Assembly (NCBI RefSeq): GCF_002081715.1
Contig: NZ_MUKP01000001.1
Coordinates: 186,001-250,000, forward strand
Direction of reading: 5' to 3'
Source of the DNA: Nocardia donostiensis
Lineage (GTDB): Bacteria > Actinomycetota > Actinomycetes > Mycobacteriales > Mycobacteriaceae
DNA: 64,000 nucleotides
Shown here: piece by piece, positions 34,456-44,612 of the stretch
Layout: every line of letters begins with the position of its first letter
Numbering within the stretch: position 1 is the stretch's first letter
Program-made: the position numbers and the translations under genes
The notes under the pieces: model-generated
Databases searched by the model: none
The model's input: only the letters and a program-made list of their open reading frames with translations
What the model was told of the DNA's origin: nothing

Positions 34456-35088
34456 ATGTCACAGGATGCGAATACGGGTCGAATGTATGCCGGGCAGCCC
34501 GTAGAGGACCGGCAGCGTCAGCGGCGTGCGCGTTTTCTGGAATCCGGACTAACGGTTTTCGCCCGCGACGGTTACGCCAATAGCTCGGTCGGCGCCATCT
34601 GTAAGGACGCGGGATTGTCGTCCCGGCAGTTCTACGAGGAGTTCACCGGTCGTGAGTCGCTACTGATCGAGCTATACGAGCAGATTCAGCGCGAAGCCCG
34701 TGACAGCGTGACCGCCGCACTCGAAGCCAAGACCGATGCCACCGCGCTCGAGGTGATAGACGCCGCGGTGCGCGCCTATGTGCAGTCCATGGGCACCGAC
34801 CCGCGGCGGGCGCGAGTCGCGCTGGTCGAGGTCGTCGGCGCGGGTCCGAAGGTGGAACGGCTGCGCATGGAGACCCGCCGCGCGTGGGGCGCCCTGCTGG
34901 CCGAGGCCGCCGAGGACGCTGCTATGCACGGTGAAATTCCGCCCGGTGACTACGAAATGCGGGTGCTGGCCATCGTCGGCGCCGTCAACTACGTGGTCGA
35001 TGCCTGGAGCGGTTCGGACCCGCAGCGTCCGCTCGACGAGGTCATCCGGGTGCTGAGCCGGATAATCATCGGCGCCGTCGGGGCCTGA
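34456..35088 (+). CDS. TetR-family transcriptional regulator
   Basis: 210 residues from ATG 34456; another ATG at 34483 is possible. The DNA-binding domain is clear: RARFLESGLTVFARDGYANSSVGAICKDAGLSSRQFYEEF (about 20-60). The ligand domain has no recognisable specificity. It is followed 92 nt later by an alpha/beta hydrolase with its own leaderless-type promoter, which may be its target. The DNA just upstream contains a 14-bp inverted repeat. Confidence 0.85.
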   Translation: MSQDANTGRMYAGQPVEDRQRQRRARFLESGLTVFARDGYANSSVGAICKDAGLSSRQFYEEFTGRESLLIELYEQIQREARDSVTAALEAKTDATALEVIDAAVRAYVQSMGTDPRRARVALVEVVGAGPKVERLRMETRRAWGALLAEAAEDAAMHGEIPPGDYEMRVLAIVGAVNYVVDAWSGSDPQRPLDEVIRVLSRIIIGAVGA

Positions 35089-35180
35089 CCGAAACCGGCG
35101 CTACCGAAGGTTCGAGGCGCGCTGACCGAGCAGCTCACGGGCGCCGCGCCCCGGTCAGCTCGCGGCGTAACCTGGGGCCG

Positions 35181-36041
35181 ATGGAGACGGTTCCGATCCA
35201 GATGCCCGACGGCAGCACCGTTCCGGTTCGGATGGTCCCGGCCGAGGGCCCGCACCGGCATCCGGTGACCATCGATATGCCGCGCCCGGTCGTCGTCATG
35301 GTGCCCGGGCTGGGCGTACCAGCCGACTATTACCTGGGTTTCGCCAGGGAGCTGGCCAGGCGCGGGTTCGACGTAGCGATCGGGGAGCTACGCGGCAACG
35401 GCGACAGCGCCCCGAAACCCACCTCGTCCAGCAGCTACGGCTACCACGAACTGGTGTCGGTGGATTTCCCCGCGGTCTTCGAGGCGGTGCGGACGAGGTT
35501 CCCCGGCCGGACCCCGTACCTGTTGGGGCACAGTATGGGCGGCCAGCTCGGCGTCATGTACGCCGCGCGGGTCCGCGGTCGCCTCGGCGGGCTGATCCTC
35601 ATCGCTTCCGGCACCCCCTATTACCGCGGTTACCGTGGGTTGACCGGTCCCGGCATGCTGGTCGGCACGGCCGCGGTATCGCTGACAGCTAACCTGGCCG
35701 GGGTCTGGCCGGGCGATAAGCTCGGCCCGGCCGGATTCGGCCGCCAATCCAAGGTGCTGATCTCCGATTGGGCGCGGCTGGCCCGCACCGGCCGGCTCGA
35801 CCCGGTCGGCGCCGATATCGACTACGAAGAGCGGATCGCGCGGCTGAAGCTGCCCGTCCTGTCGATCACCATCTCCGGCGACGATCTGACGCCCGCCACC
35901 GCCGCGCGCCACCTGCTGGAGAAACTACCGAACGCCCAGATCAGCACCTGGCACGAACCCCGTCCGCTCGGCCACAACGGCTGGATTCGCGAGCCGCACA
36001 GCACCGTCGACCGGATCGAGAAATGGTTGCGCGACCGCTGA
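35181..36041 (+). CDS. Alpha/beta hydrolase
   Basis: 286 residues. TAACCT ends 7 nt before the ATG, suggesting a leaderless mRNA. The nucleophile elbow is LLGHSMGGQLG, the acid is probably in TISGDDLTP, and the histidine in PRPLGHNGW. The oxyanion region is VMVPGLGVPADYYLGFA. The group resembles 2-hydroxymuconate-hydrolase-like and lysophospholipase-like esterases; substrate unknown. Ends 6 nt before the convergent peptidase gene. Confidence 0.84.
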   Translation: METVPIQMPDGSTVPVRMVPAEGPHRHPVTIDMPRPVVVMVPGLGVPADYYLGFARELARRGFDVAIGELRGNGDSAPKPTSSSSYGYHELVSVDFPAVFEAVRTRFPGRTPYLLGHSMGGQLGVMYAARVRGRLGGLILIASGTPYYRGYRGLTGPGMLVGTAAVSLTANLAGVWPGDKLGPAGFGRQSKVLISDWARLARTGRLDPVGADIDYEERIARLKLPVLSITISGDDLTPATAARHLLEKLPNAQISTWHEPRPLGHNGWIREPHSTVDRIEKWLRDR

Positions 36042-36047
36042 CCCGGT

Positions 36048-38120
36048 TCACCGATCGGTCTGGTGAACCCGGCCCTCGATCAGCGTCTGGGTGAAGAACT
36101 CGTAGATCAGGGCCGCCTGGAACGCCGACTGTTTGTTGTCGGCGGCGCCGCCGTGACCGCCCTCGATGTTCTCGTGGTACCAGACCCGATGGCCCTGTTC
36201 CTCGAGCAGCGCCGCCATCTTGCGGGCGTGACCGGGATGCACCCGGTCGTCGCGGGTGGAGGTGGTGAGCAGGATCGGCGGATAGGTCCGGTCGGCGCGG
36301 ACGTTCTGGTACGGCGAGTATTTGCTGATGTACTCCCATTCGGCCGGGTCATCCGGGTCGCCGTATTCGGCCATCCAGGACGCCCCCGCCAACAGCAGGT
36401 GGTAGCGGCGCATGTCCAGCAGCGGTACCTGGCAGACGATGCCGCCGAACAGTTCGGGATAGCGCGTGAGCATCACCCCCATCAGCAGTCCGCCGTTGCT
36501 GCCGCCGACCGCGCCCAACTGTTCGGCGGTGGTGATACCGCGGGTCACCAGATCGGCGGCGATCGCGGCGAAATCTTCATACACCTTGTACCGGTTGGCT
36601 TTCTGCACCGAGGTGTGCCACTGCGGCCCGTATTCGCCACCGCCGCGAATATTCGTCATCACCCAGGTGCCGCCACGTTCCAGCCAGCCCATCCCGGAGG
36701 CACCGCTGTAGGAGGGGGTGCGAGACACCTCGAATCCGCCGTACCCGGACATTACGGTCGGGGCGGGGGCGTCCTTGCGGTCGCGGTGCCGGATGACGAA
36801 GTAGGGGACCACGGTCCCGTCAGCGGAGCGGGCGAAGAACTGCTCGGTGTCCACACCGTCGGCGTCGAAGAAATGCGGTTCTTGTTTCAGCTGGGTGGTC
36901 GTCCCGCCGACCGAGCTCGCCAACAGGGTGGCGGGCGTGGTGAAACCGCTGGTGGTGAGCATGAACTCGTCGCCGCCCTCCAGCGGGTCCAGGTTCATTG
37001 CGCTGGTGGTGGCCATCGGTGGGGTATCGGCCAGTGGTTCGCGGCGCCAGCCGCCCGAGCCGGGGGTGAGCACGTAGAGCTTGGTCTGCACGTCCTCGAG
37101 AGTGCTCAGCAGTAGATGGTTCTCGGTCCAGCCGTAACCGTGCAGCGCGGTATGCGCATCGGGGGTGAACAGCACCTCGAAATCGCGAGCGCCGCCCAGG
37201 AATTCGGGGAAGTTCGCGGCCAGCAGCACGCCGGGCGGGTAGGAGCGCCCACCGACCTCCCACGGCGACTTCAATCGGACGAGCAGCCAGTCTTTGTACC
37301 AGGAGACCGTGGCGTCTGTCGGAGTTTCCAGACGAATCAGACTGCCGTCGGACTCGAGCAGATACACCTCTTCATTGAAGAAATCGGTGGCGCGGCTGAT
37401 GTAATGCCGTTCGTATCCGGGTGTCCGGTCATAACCCGCCGAAACCGCTACATCGCTCGATTCTCCTTCGAAAACAGTTTCTGCTTCGTCGAGCGAAGTT
37501 CCCCTTCGCCAACGTTTGGCTAGTCGGGGGTAACCGGAATCTGTCATGGAATCCGGCCCGAAATCGGTGCCCACATAGACGGTATCGATATCGATCCAGC
37601 CGATTTGCGATTTGGCTTCCGGGAGATAGAAACCACCGTCCGCGGCAGCGATGAATTCCCTTTTTTCCGTATCGAATTCGCGGACTACTTTTGCGTCCGC
37701 GCCCCCGCGTGAGAGGGAGATGAGCGCACGAGTCTGTTCCGGACGCAGGAGCCCGACGCTGCCCCACACCCAGTTCTCGTCCTCGGCCGCGGCAAGCGCG
37801 TCGAGATCGATCAGCACATCCCAGTCCGGCTCGGCCTTGACGTACTCGGCGAAGGTGGTGCGCCGCCACAGCCCGCGGGGGTGCTCGGCATCGCGCCAGT
37901 AGTTGTACAGCCAGGGACCGCGCCTGCCCGGGTAGGCGATTTTCGCGTCGGTGTCGAGCATGTCCAGGATGCGGCCCTGTAGCTTGTCGAACCGGTCGGA
38001 GGAGGCGAAGCGCTCGATGACGATCTCGTTGCGGGTGCGGGCGAAATCGAGGGCACGCTCACCGGTCACCTCCTCGAGCCAGAGATAGGGATCGGTCACG
38101 CTGTCCTCGATGTCACTCAT
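36048..38120 (-). CDS. Prolyl-oligopeptidase-family serine peptidase (Rv0457c type)
   Basis: 690 residues from ATG 38120; a GTG two codons earlier is an alternative. An N-terminal seven-bladed propeller (about 70-420) is followed by the alpha/beta hydrolase domain. The catalytic serine is in GAVGGSNGGLLMG, the aspartate in TSTRDDRVHPGHA, and the histidine in NIEGGHGGAADN. No signal peptide, so it is cytoplasmic. The family cleaves short proline-containing peptides. M. tuberculosis has a homologue in the corresponding stretch. Confidence 0.92.
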   Translation of the reverse strand: MSDIEDSVTDPYLWLEEVTGERALDFARTRNEIVIERFASSDRFDKLQGRILDMLDTDAKIAYPGRRGPWLYNYWRDAEHPRGLWRRTTFAEYVKAEPDWDVLIDLDALAAAEDENWVWGSVGLLRPEQTRALISLSRGGADAKVVREFDTEKREFIAAADGGFYLPEAKSQIGWIDIDTVYVGTDFGPDSMTDSGYPRLAKRWRRGTSLDEAETVFEGESSDVAVSAGYDRTPGYERHYISRATDFFNEEVYLLESDGSLIRLETPTDATVSWYKDWLLVRLKSPWEVGGRSYPPGVLLAANFPEFLGGARDFEVLFTPDAHTALHGYGWTENHLLLSTLEDVQTKLYVLTPGSGGWRREPLADTPPMATTSAMNLDPLEGGDEFMLTTSGFTTPATLLASSVGGTTTQLKQEPHFFDADGVDTEQFFARSADGTVVPYFVIRHRDRKDAPAPTVMSGYGGFEVSRTPSYSGASGMGWLERGGTWVMTNIRGGGEYGPQWHTSVQKANRYKVYEDFAAIAADLVTRGITTAEQLGAVGGSNGGLLMGVMLTRYPELFGGIVCQVPLLDMRRYHLLLAGASWMAEYGDPDDPAEWEYISKYSPYQNVRADRTYPPILLTTSTRDDRVHPGHARKMAALLEEQGHRVWYHENIEGGHGGAADNKQSAFQAALIYEFFTQTLIEGRVHQTDR

Positions 38121-38161
38121 TCCCACATTGTTGCCGGTGATACAACCCCCGTGGGGATGTG

Positions 38162-38189
38162 GGGGCGGCTCACCCGGGTGAGCCGCCCC
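38162..38189. terminator. Perfect 28-bp palindrome, terminator of the oxidoreductase gene
   Basis: GGGGCGGCTCACCC and its exact complement, with no spacer, 4 bp beyond the stop of the leftward oxidoreductase gene. It would form a hairpin of 12 bp or more with a short loop. Confidence 0.7.
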
Positions 38190-38192
38190 GAA

Positions 38193-39248
38193 TCACCCGA
38201 GCCGGACGAGCATCTTCCCGGTGTTGGCGCCCGACAGCACCCCGAGGAACGCGGCAGGCGCCTGCTCCAACCCCTCGTACACGGTTTCCTTCGTGCGAAT
38301 GGTGCCGTCGGCAAGCCAGGGGGCGGCCTTGGCGATGTAATCGCCGAATATCGGGAAGTAGCTGTTCACAAGCATTCCGCGCAAGGTCAGCTCCTTGGTG
38401 GCCGCCAGGTACAGATCCGGCGCAGGCCCGCCGTCCGCGCCGTTGTATCCACTGATCGCGCCGACCATCGCGATCCGTCCTTTCGGACGCATCGCTTCCA
38501 CCGCCACCCGCAGATGGTTGCCGCCGACACTGTCGAGGTAGACGTCGACACCGTCCGGCGCCGCTGCCGCCACTTGCCCGGCCAGGTCGCCGGCCCGGTA
38601 GTCGATGGCGGCGTCGAACCCGAATTCGTTCAGCAGTAGCTCGGTCTTCACCGGTCCGCCCGCCGAGCCGATGACACGGCCCGCGCCGAGCGCCTTGGCG
38701 ATCTGACCGGCCACGCTGCCGACCGCGCCCGCCGCCGCCGAGATGAACACGGTCTCGCCGGGACGGACCGGGGCCACATCGGTGAGTGCGGCATACGCGG
38801 TGAGGCCCGTCGTTCCCAGGGCGCCCAGGTAGTGCTGGGGCGCTGCCAGGTCCGGGTCGATCGGTGTGGCGGTGGCAGCGTCGACGACCGCGTGTTCGCG
38901 CCATCCGGAGAAATGGGAGACGACCGAGCCGACCGGGATCGATACCGATTTCGAGGCGATAACGGTGCCCACGGCAGAACCTTCCAGAGCCGCACCCACT
39001 TCGAACGGTGCGATATAGGAGGGCTGGTCGTTCATGCGCCCCCGCATATACGGGTCGACCGACATCCAGGTGTTGCGCACCAGGATCTGTCCGTCGCCGA
39101 GTTCGGGGACCGCGCGCTGCACGAGGGCGAAATTGTCGGCGGTGGGGACACCCTGGGGCCGGGCGGCCAGATGGATTTCCCGTGTCGTGGTGGGGAGATC
39201 GCCGGCAGCTTCGCTGAGACGGGCGGTGGTAACAGTGTGATTCGACAT
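38193..39248 (-). CDS. NADP-dependent medium-chain reductase (zinc-independent MDR)
   Basis: 351 residues. Like the curcumin/leukotriene-B4 reductase and YncB group. N-terminal part with NTWMSVDPYMRGRM, the signature of this group, and nucleotide-binding FISAAAGAVGSVAGQIAKALG (A-A-x-G-x-V-G) from about residue 150. No zinc-binding cysteines. These enzymes reduce carbon-carbon double bonds next to carbonyls using NADPH. The AraC-type regulator lies 190 bp upstream on the same strand and is a candidate controller. Confidence 0.88.
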   Translation of the reverse strand: MSNHTVTTARLSEAAGDLPTTTREIHLAARPQGVPTADNFALVQRAVPELGDGQILVRNTWMSVDPYMRGRMNDQPSYIAPFEVGAALEGSAVGTVIASKSVSIPVGSVVSHFSGWREHAVVDAATATPIDPDLAAPQHYLGALGTTGLTAYAALTDVAPVRPGETVFISAAAGAVGSVAGQIAKALGAGRVIGSAGGPVKTELLLNEFGFDAAIDYRAGDLAGQVAAAAPDGVDVYLDSVGGNHLRVAVEAMRPKGRIAMVGAISGYNGADGGPAPDLYLAATKELTLRGMLVNSYFPIFGDYIAKAAPWLADGTIRTKETVYEGLEQAPAAFLGVLSGANTGKMLVRLG

Positions 39249-39438
39249 GGAGGAGCCTTCTGTCTTTCGGGAGTACCGATGGGGGATCGTTCGATCCGGT
39301 GCTTATGACGTTATGCAGGGCGCGCACCGGTTCCCAGGTCCTCGGGCGCCACCGACCGGTCCATTCGCGCCGGATCCGGCTCCGCGCTGCCGGCCCCCGC
39401 TGCCCGCACTGCGCGCGGTTCGGCGGTGCCGTTCCGCG

Positions 39439-40560
39439 TTACCAGCTCCGCTGCCGCACGGCGCGCAGATCCGACGGCGACGTCCCGCGCCAGCGGCGGA
39501 ACGCTTTGCGCAGCGCCCGGTCGTCGGTGAATCCGAGGCGGCGGGCTATTGCGTCGACAGTGAGGTCTCCTTGGCGCAGCAGCTTTTCGGCGCGCTCGTA
39601 GCGGGCAGCATCGAGCTCGTTACGCCAGGTGGTGCCGTGTTCGGCGAGGCGGCGCTGCAAGGAGCGCGGGCTGGTATTCAGGCGGCGTGCGACAGCTGGC
39701 AGTGTCGGCTCGCTGTCGTCGACGGCGGCGTTCATCGCAATGCGGAAGGCGTCCAGCGGGCCGCGGATCGGGCGGGCGGTGGCCAGCACCAACTCGGCGT
39801 GGTTGCGTAGCAGCGCACCGAGCGCGGGATCGGCGCGCAGCAACGGTGCTTCGGCGTCGGCGGAGGTGAAGGTGATGCTGTCGGCCGGTGCGTCGAACTC
39901 GATGTGGTCGGTGCCGAAACCCGTGGTGAGCGCGTCGTGGGAGCGTGGTGCAGGCGTGCTGAAGGTGACGCGGGCGGGGAGTATGTGCCGCCCGGTCGCT
40001 TCCCTGGCGCGACGCAGGTAGTAGGCGAGCACGTACTCGTTGATCGTCGCGGCGACCGCCTGATCACCGGCAGTGGTGCGGTAACCGATGGTCAGTTCGC
40101 CGTCGTGGTCGAGGTCGAAACCTTCCGCGGCGGCCGTGACCAGTCGATGGTACGGCCTAGCATGCTGTAGCGAATCGGCCAACGTCGACCCGGTGACGAC
40201 CAGATAGTCCCAGGTTGTCAGCGCCCCGATGGGAGCGGCGGCCGCCACCGCCAGGCCGGCGCCAGGTCCCGGCCGAGCGGTCGTGAGCAGCTCCCATAGA
40301 CGCACGAGCGACGGTAACGGGATCCGGTTGAGTTCACTCGCCAGGGCGATGTCGTCAGTGCCGTGGACTCGCGCCAACTGCTCGGGGGCGATAGCGGACT
40401 CGCTCAGTACGTCACGTAGCAAACGAACCAGATGCGTCGAGGTGGTGCCGTCGATGGCCGCTGATGACCGGCCGTCGATACCGGTCTGCGAACTGTTGCC
40501 GAGACGTCCCTGATCGTCGTATCGGCCGAGACCGGGCACCATGCCGTCGTCCGGTCCCAT
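39439..40560 (-). CDS. AraC-family regulator with OruR-like sensor domain
   Basis: 373 residues from ATG 40560 (a GTG at 40569 is an alternative). The N-terminal 250 residues match the Arabinose_bd-type domain of AraC/OruR regulators ([49 protein letters not shown]). The C-terminal AraC DNA-binding domain contains [20 protein letters not shown] and [20 protein letters not shown]. The first 40 residues are low in structure. Likely activates the neighbouring reductase gene, which is on the same strand downstream. Confidence 0.87.
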   Translation of the reverse strand: MGPDDGMVPGLGRYDDQGRLGNSSQTGIDGRSSAAIDGTTSTHLVRLLRDVLSESAIAPEQLARVHGTDDIALASELNRIPLPSLVRLWELLTTARPGPGAGLAVAAAAPIGALTTWDYLVVTGSTLADSLQHARPYHRLVTAAAEGFDLDHDGELTIGYRTTAGDQAVAATINEYVLAYYLRRAREATGRHILPARVTFSTPAPRSHDALTTGFGTDHIEFDAPADSITFTSADAEAPLLRADPALGALLRNHAELVLATARPIRGPLDAFRIAMNAAVDDSEPTLPAVARRLNTSPRSLQRRLAEHGTTWRNELDAARYERAEKLLRQGDLTVDAIARRLGFTDDRALRKAFRRWRGTSPSDLRAVRQRSW

Positions 40561-40711
40561 GCTCACCACGTCGCCAGCCTAGTTTCCCGTGCGCGCCCGG
40601 CAGCTCGGCAGGCGCATGCTCACGTGCGGTACTCGTTCGGCCGGTGTTCGTACGCCGGGCCGGTTCACCAACAGCGGGACGGGCGACTGGGCCGCGAGCT
40701 GGTGACAGCGT

Positions 40712-40717
40712 TAGGCT
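40712..40717 (+). promoter_or_regulatory. -10-like TAGGCT of lpdC
   Basis: Ends 7 nt before the GTG start at 40725, the same arrangement as at 12222. Suggests a leaderless lpdC mRNA. No -35 hexamer stands out. Confidence 0.45.
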
Positions 40718-40724
40718 CGAAGCC

Positions 40725-42125
40725 GTGACTTCCCACTACGATGTCGTCGTTCTCGGTGCTGGTCCCGGCGGTTACGTCGCTGCGATCCGTGCCGCTCAAC
40801 TCGGCCTGCGAACAGCGATCGTCGAGCAGAAATATTGGGGTGGCGTATGCCTGAACGTGGGCTGCATCCCCTCCAAGGCGCTGCTGCGCAACGCGGAGCT
40901 GGCCCATATCTTCACCAAGGAGGCCAAGACCTTCGGCATCACTGGTGAAGCGTCGTTCGACTTCGGTGCGGCGTTCGACCGCAGCCGCAAGGTCGCCGAC
41001 GGGCGCGTCAAGGGCGTCCACTTCCTGATGAAGAAGAACAAGATCACCGAATACGACGGTAAGGGCACGTTCACCGACCCCAACACCATCTCGGTCGAAC
41101 TCAGCTCCGGCGGCACCGAGACGGTCACCTTCGACAACGTCATCATCGCGACCGGCACCGTCACCAAACTGCTGCCCGGCACCTCGCTGAGCAACAATGT
41201 CGTCACCTACGAAGAGCAGATCCTCACCCGTGACCTGCCCGGTTCGATCCTGATCGTCGGTGCGGGCGCGATCGGGATGGAGTTCGGCTACGTGCTGCGC
41301 AACTACGGCGTGGACGTGCGGATCGTCGAGTTCCTCGACCGGGCGCTGCCGAACGAGGACGCCGACGTCTCCAAGGAAATCACCAAGGCCTACAAGAAGC
41401 TCGGCATCACCATCACCACCGGTGCGGCCGTGCAGTCCATCGATGACGACGGCGCCAAGGTCACCGTCGCGATCAAGGACAACAAGTCGGGTTCGGTGGA
41501 GACGGTCACCGTCGACAAGGTGCTGCAAGCTGTCGGTTTTGCGCCGCGGGTCGAGGGCTACGGCCTGGAGAACACCGGGGTGCAGCTCGAGCGCGGCGCC
41601 ATCGCCATCGACGACTACATGCGCACCAACGTGCCGCATATCTTCGCCATCGGCGACGTCACAGGGAAACTGCAGCTCGCGCACGTCGCCGAAGCCCAGG
41701 GCGTGGTGGCCGCGGAAACCATCGGCGACGCGGAGACCATGACGCTCGGCGATTACCGGATGATGCCGCGCGCCACTTTCTGCCAGCCGCAGGTTGCCAG
41801 CTTCGGCCTCACCGAACAGCAGGCCCGCGACGAAGGCTACGACGTGAAGGTCGCCACCTTCCCGTTCACCGCCAACGGCAAGGCGCACGGCCTTGGCGAT
41901 GCCACCGGTTTCGTCAAGCTCATCTCCGATAACACCCACGGCGAACTCATCGGCGGACACCTCATCGGCCCCGACGTTTCCGAACTGCTGCCGGAACTGA
42001 CCCTGGCCCAGAAGTGGGATCTGACGGTCAACGAGCTGGCCCGCAACGTGCACACCCACCCGACGCTCAGCGAGGCCCTGCAGGAGGCCATCCACGGGCT
42101 GGCGGGGCACATGATCAACTTCTGA
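40725..42125 (+). CDS. lpdC: Dihydrolipoyl dehydrogenase
   Basis: 466 residues from GTG 40725, giving the canonical beginning [19 protein letters not shown]; the upstream open frame is non-coding. FAD flavoprotein, E3 of pyruvate and 2-oxoglutarate dehydrogenase complexes. Redox-active disulfide Cys42/Cys47 in [16 protein letters not shown]-binding [21 protein letters not shown]-binding IFAIGDVTG and the C-terminal active-site base in [10 protein letters not shown]. In M. tuberculosis this enzyme also serves the peroxynitrite reductase AhpC/AhpD system. A terminator follows. Confidence 0.96.
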   Translation: MTSHYDVVVLGAGPGGYVAAIRAAQLGLRTAIVEQKYWGGVCLNVGCIPSKALLRNAELAHIFTKEAKTFGITGEASFDFGAAFDRSRKVADGRVKGVHFLMKKNKITEYDGKGTFTDPNTISVELSSGGTETVTFDNVIIATGTVTKLLPGTSLSNNVVTYEEQILTRDLPGSILIVGAGAIGMEFGYVLRNYGVDVRIVEFLDRALPNEDADVSKEITKAYKKLGITITTGAAVQSIDDDGAKVTVAIKDNKSGSVETVTVDKVLQAVGFAPRVEGYGLENTGVQLERGAIAIDDYMRTNVPHIFAIGDVTGKLQLAHVAEAQGVVAAETIGDAETMTLGDYRMMPRATFCQPQVASFGLTEQQARDEGYDVKVATFPFTANGKAHGLGDATGFVKLISDNTHGELIGGHLIGPDVSELLPELTLAQKWDLTVNELARNVHTHPTLSEALQEAIHGLAGHMINF

Positions 42126-42149
42126 TCGCCCGGGCCCCGGACCGGCGGA

Positions 42150-42183
42150 TATGGGCCGCTCGCCTCGGTGCGGGCGGCCCATA
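42150..42183 (+). terminator. Terminator of lpdC
   Basis: TATGGGCCGCTCGC pairs with GCGGGCGGCCCATA (14 bp with one U-G) around a 6-nt loop, 24 nt after the stop. Confidence 0.65.
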
Positions 42184-42243
42184 CGCGTATCCGCGGCCGA
42201 AAAATACGATGCGTGTCGCGCCGTAAGCCGGTTTCATCAGCGC

Positions 42244-43050
42244 GTGGAAAAAGACGCGGCAGTTCCGGTGAACTTCGGCAGTGGTTGGGACAGCGTGGCG
42301 ACCCTGGTCGACGGCCGCTGGGTGGACCGCCGGCCTCGCCGAGTCGAAGTCGCCGGTCGGTTGCGGATGGAAACGCAGCTGATGCCCTGGCTGGCGGCCC
42401 GGTTGCCGTTGGCGGTGCCGGAACCCCGGATCGCAGCAGTGGAGCCTCTGGTCGTCCGCCATGCGCTGGTCGCGGGCGAACCCATCGACACTCTGAGCGC
42501 GGACAACGGCTTCGTGCTCGGCCGGTTCCTACGCGCCTTGCATGCGGTGGACCTCGCCGCAGCTGTCGCACACGGCCTGCCCACGGCTCGAGAGACCGCG
42601 CGTGATCGTGACGAGACGGTGGCCAGGTTCCGGTCGGAAGTCACGCCCCTGCTCCCAGCCCCTCATCGCGCTGCGGCAACGAACTTGCTGGATGCGATAG
42701 GCGGACTCCCCGCCGACACGGTCGTCCACGGCGACGTCGGCCCGGAACATGTCCTGTGCACCGATGAACGCCTGACCGGAGTGATCGATTTTTCCGATGC
42801 CCACGCCGGAGACCCCGCGATCGACCTGGCCTGGGTACTTCACGCAACGCCGCACGAGTTCTCATGCGCCGCAGCGCGGGCATACGGTGTCACTCGGCAT
42901 TTACGCGAACGCGCCTTCCGGTGGCACCAGCTCGGCCCGTGGTACGAAGTCCTGCACGGGCTGGACCACGACGAGCCCGCCGAGGTTCGCTCCGGTCTGG
43001 ACGGCGTGCTCCGGCGGCTCACGGGCGTGCAGTTCCGCTGCGCTCCTTGA
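42244..43050 (+). CDS. Aminoglycoside-phosphotransferase-like kinase
   Basis: 268 residues if started at GTG 42244; the start is uncertain because no ribosome site is clear. The APH core is visible: TVVHGDVGPEHVLC (Brenner motif H-G-D, with His in place of the usual Asn) and GVIDFSDAHAGDPAIDLAW (metal-binding Asp). An N-lobe with MPWLAARLPLAVPEPR precedes. The family includes antibiotic, choline and sugar kinases, and the substrate here is unknown. The Asn-to-His change in the catalytic loop is notable. Confidence 0.75.
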   Translation: MEKDAAVPVNFGSGWDSVATLVDGRWVDRRPRRVEVAGRLRMETQLMPWLAARLPLAVPEPRIAAVEPLVVRHALVAGEPIDTLSADNGFVLGRFLRALHAVDLAAAVAHGLPTARETARDRDETVARFRSEVTPLLPAPHRAAATNLLDAIGGLPADTVVHGDVGPEHVLCTDERLTGVIDFSDAHAGDPAIDLAWVLHATPHEFSCAAARAYGVTRHLRERAFRWHQLGPWYEVLHGLDHDEPAEVRSGLDGVLRRLTGVQFRCAP

Positions 43051-43062
43051 TATACAACCTGG

Positions 43063-43779
43063 ATGCGGCGATGGATTATCGGTGTGGTGCTCGCGCTCGT
43101 GGTGGTGCTGGCATTGGTGGCCGGGGGTTATTACGTCATGAATGCGCGGAGCTTCCAGCTGGCGGGGCGGCTGGTGGATCGGGTCGATACGACCGAGAAG
43201 ATCGTCGCGTTGACTCTCGACGACGGTCCCACCGATCTGACACCAGAAGTGCTGCGGATCCTCGCCGGTGCGGACGTCCCGGCGACCTTCTACTTGAACG
43301 GGCGGGATCTGGCCGCGCATCCCGAGCACGGGGCGGCGATCGCGGCGGCCGGGCACGATATCGGTAACCACACGTATTCGCATCGCCGGATGGTGCTGGT
43401 ATCCCGGGACACGGTCGCCGAGGAGGTGGAGCGCACCGATACCGAGATCCGCAAAACCGGGTACCAGGGGCTGATCACCTTCCGGCCACCGTATGGGAAG
43501 AAACTGTGGTCGTTGCCGAGATATCTGTCCGACCACGACCGGCTCACGGTGACCTGGGATGTCGAAGGGGAAGTCGGCGAGGAGCCGACCACCGATCAGA
43601 TCGTCGCCGAAACGCTGTCCGGTGTGCGTCCGGGGTCGATCATTCTGCTGCACGCGATGTTCCCCGGTCGTGCCTCGTCACGTGCCGCCATTCCGCGTAT
43701 CGTTGCCGAGCTCCGTGCGGACGGGTACCGCTTCGTCACCGTTTCCGAGCTGCTGGCGCGCGGGACCGGGCCGGTCTGA
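43063..43779 (+). CDS. Polysaccharide deacetylase (NodB homology), membrane-anchored
   Basis: 238 residues. One N-terminal helix (IIGVVLALVVVLALVAGGYYV) acts as signal anchor. The five NodB motifs are seen: TLDDGPT (metal and base Asp), HTYSH (metal His pair), RPPYG, a TWDVEGE strand and ILLHAM (catalytic His). Removes acetyl groups from cell-wall glycans outside the membrane; peptidoglycan or chitin-like substrates are possible. TATACA ends 6 nt before the start, consistent with a leaderless mRNA. Confidence 0.88.
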   Translation: MRRWIIGVVLALVVVLALVAGGYYVMNARSFQLAGRLVDRVDTTEKIVALTLDDGPTDLTPEVLRILAGADVPATFYLNGRDLAAHPEHGAAIAAAGHDIGNHTYSHRRMVLVSRDTVAEEVERTDTEIRKTGYQGLITFRPPYGKKLWSLPRYLSDHDRLTVTWDVEGEVGEEPTTDQIVAETLSGVRPGSIILLHAMFPGRASSRAAIPRIVAELRADGYRFVTVSELLARGTGPV

Positions 43780-44033
43780 GCACCCCGTAGACACGGCTCG
43801 GGCGAAGCCTGAAGGCCCAGCGACCAGCGCCGCGGTAGGACGGATCGAAATGCGCCGGGAAACAGCGCCGCCTGAGGAACGCGTCGCAGATCGAAGTACT
43901 CGGCGCGGTTGTTTCGACGCGGCGGGTTGGCGTTGGCAGCGGTAGTGTCAGGCTTCCGGCCCACGCTCGCGGCTCGCCACCCGGTCGAGTCGTTGCGGTG
44001 GGCGCGCTGATGTCGTGAAAGGGGCGAGTGCAG

Positions 44034-44579
44034 ATGGTTTCGGCGTCGCAACCACGTATCTCCCCGGGGCGGTTCCGGGAGCTGGGCCCGATCAACTGGG
44101 TTGTGTGGCAGGTGCTTTCGCGGGCTGCGGGCACGGGGGACGCGCAGCTGTTCAGCACGCTGGGCCGCTCCGGCGGGCTATTCCGCGGTTGGCTGCATTT
44201 CTCCGGCAAACTCATGCCGGGCGGGCGGTTGAGCAGGCACGACACCGAGCTGGTCATCCTGCGGGTGGCGCATCTGCGCGGCTGCGAATACGAAACCGAC
44301 CATCACATCCGGCTGGGCAGGCGGGCTGGGGTGACTGAGGAGATTCTGGAGCGGGTGCGTGCGGGTGCGGACGCGCCGGGCTGGTCGGACAAGCATCGTG
44401 CCCTGCTGGCCGCGGTAGACCAATTGGTGGCCACTCGCGATATCGACGATGCGACGTGGGCCGGTCTGGCCGCCCATTACGACGAGCGAAGGCTGATCGA
44501 AATCGTGCTGCTGATCAATCAGTACGAAGGATTGGCGGCAACGATCACCGCATTGCGCATCCGACGCGACAAGTTCTAG
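44034..44579 (+). CDS. AhpD/carboxymuconolactone-decarboxylase-like protein (Rv0464c type)
   Basis: 181 residues from ATG 44034, 9 nt after GGGG; a GTG at 44028 is closer than ideal. The core segment is VILRVAHLRGCEYETDHHIRLGRRAGV. True AhpD has C-x-x-C followed by His; here only the single cysteine of CEYETDHH remains. The rest (HRALLAAVDQLVATRDIDDATWAGLA, EIVLLINQYEGLA) is typical of the family. Likely a peroxidase-related or ligand-binding protein rather than a disulfide reductase. Its position between lpdC and ramB is conserved in mycobacteria. Confidence 0.85.
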   Translation: MVSASQPRISPGRFRELGPINWVVWQVLSRAAGTGDAQLFSTLGRSGGLFRGWLHFSGKLMPGGRLSRHDTELVILRVAHLRGCEYETDHHIRLGRRAGVTEEILERVRAGADAPGWSDKHRALLAAVDQLVATRDIDDATWAGLAAHYDERRLIEIVLLINQYEGLAATITALRIRRDKF

Positions 44580-44612
44580 TCCCGCGACTCCGCCGCCACG
44601 CTGCGGTAACCG

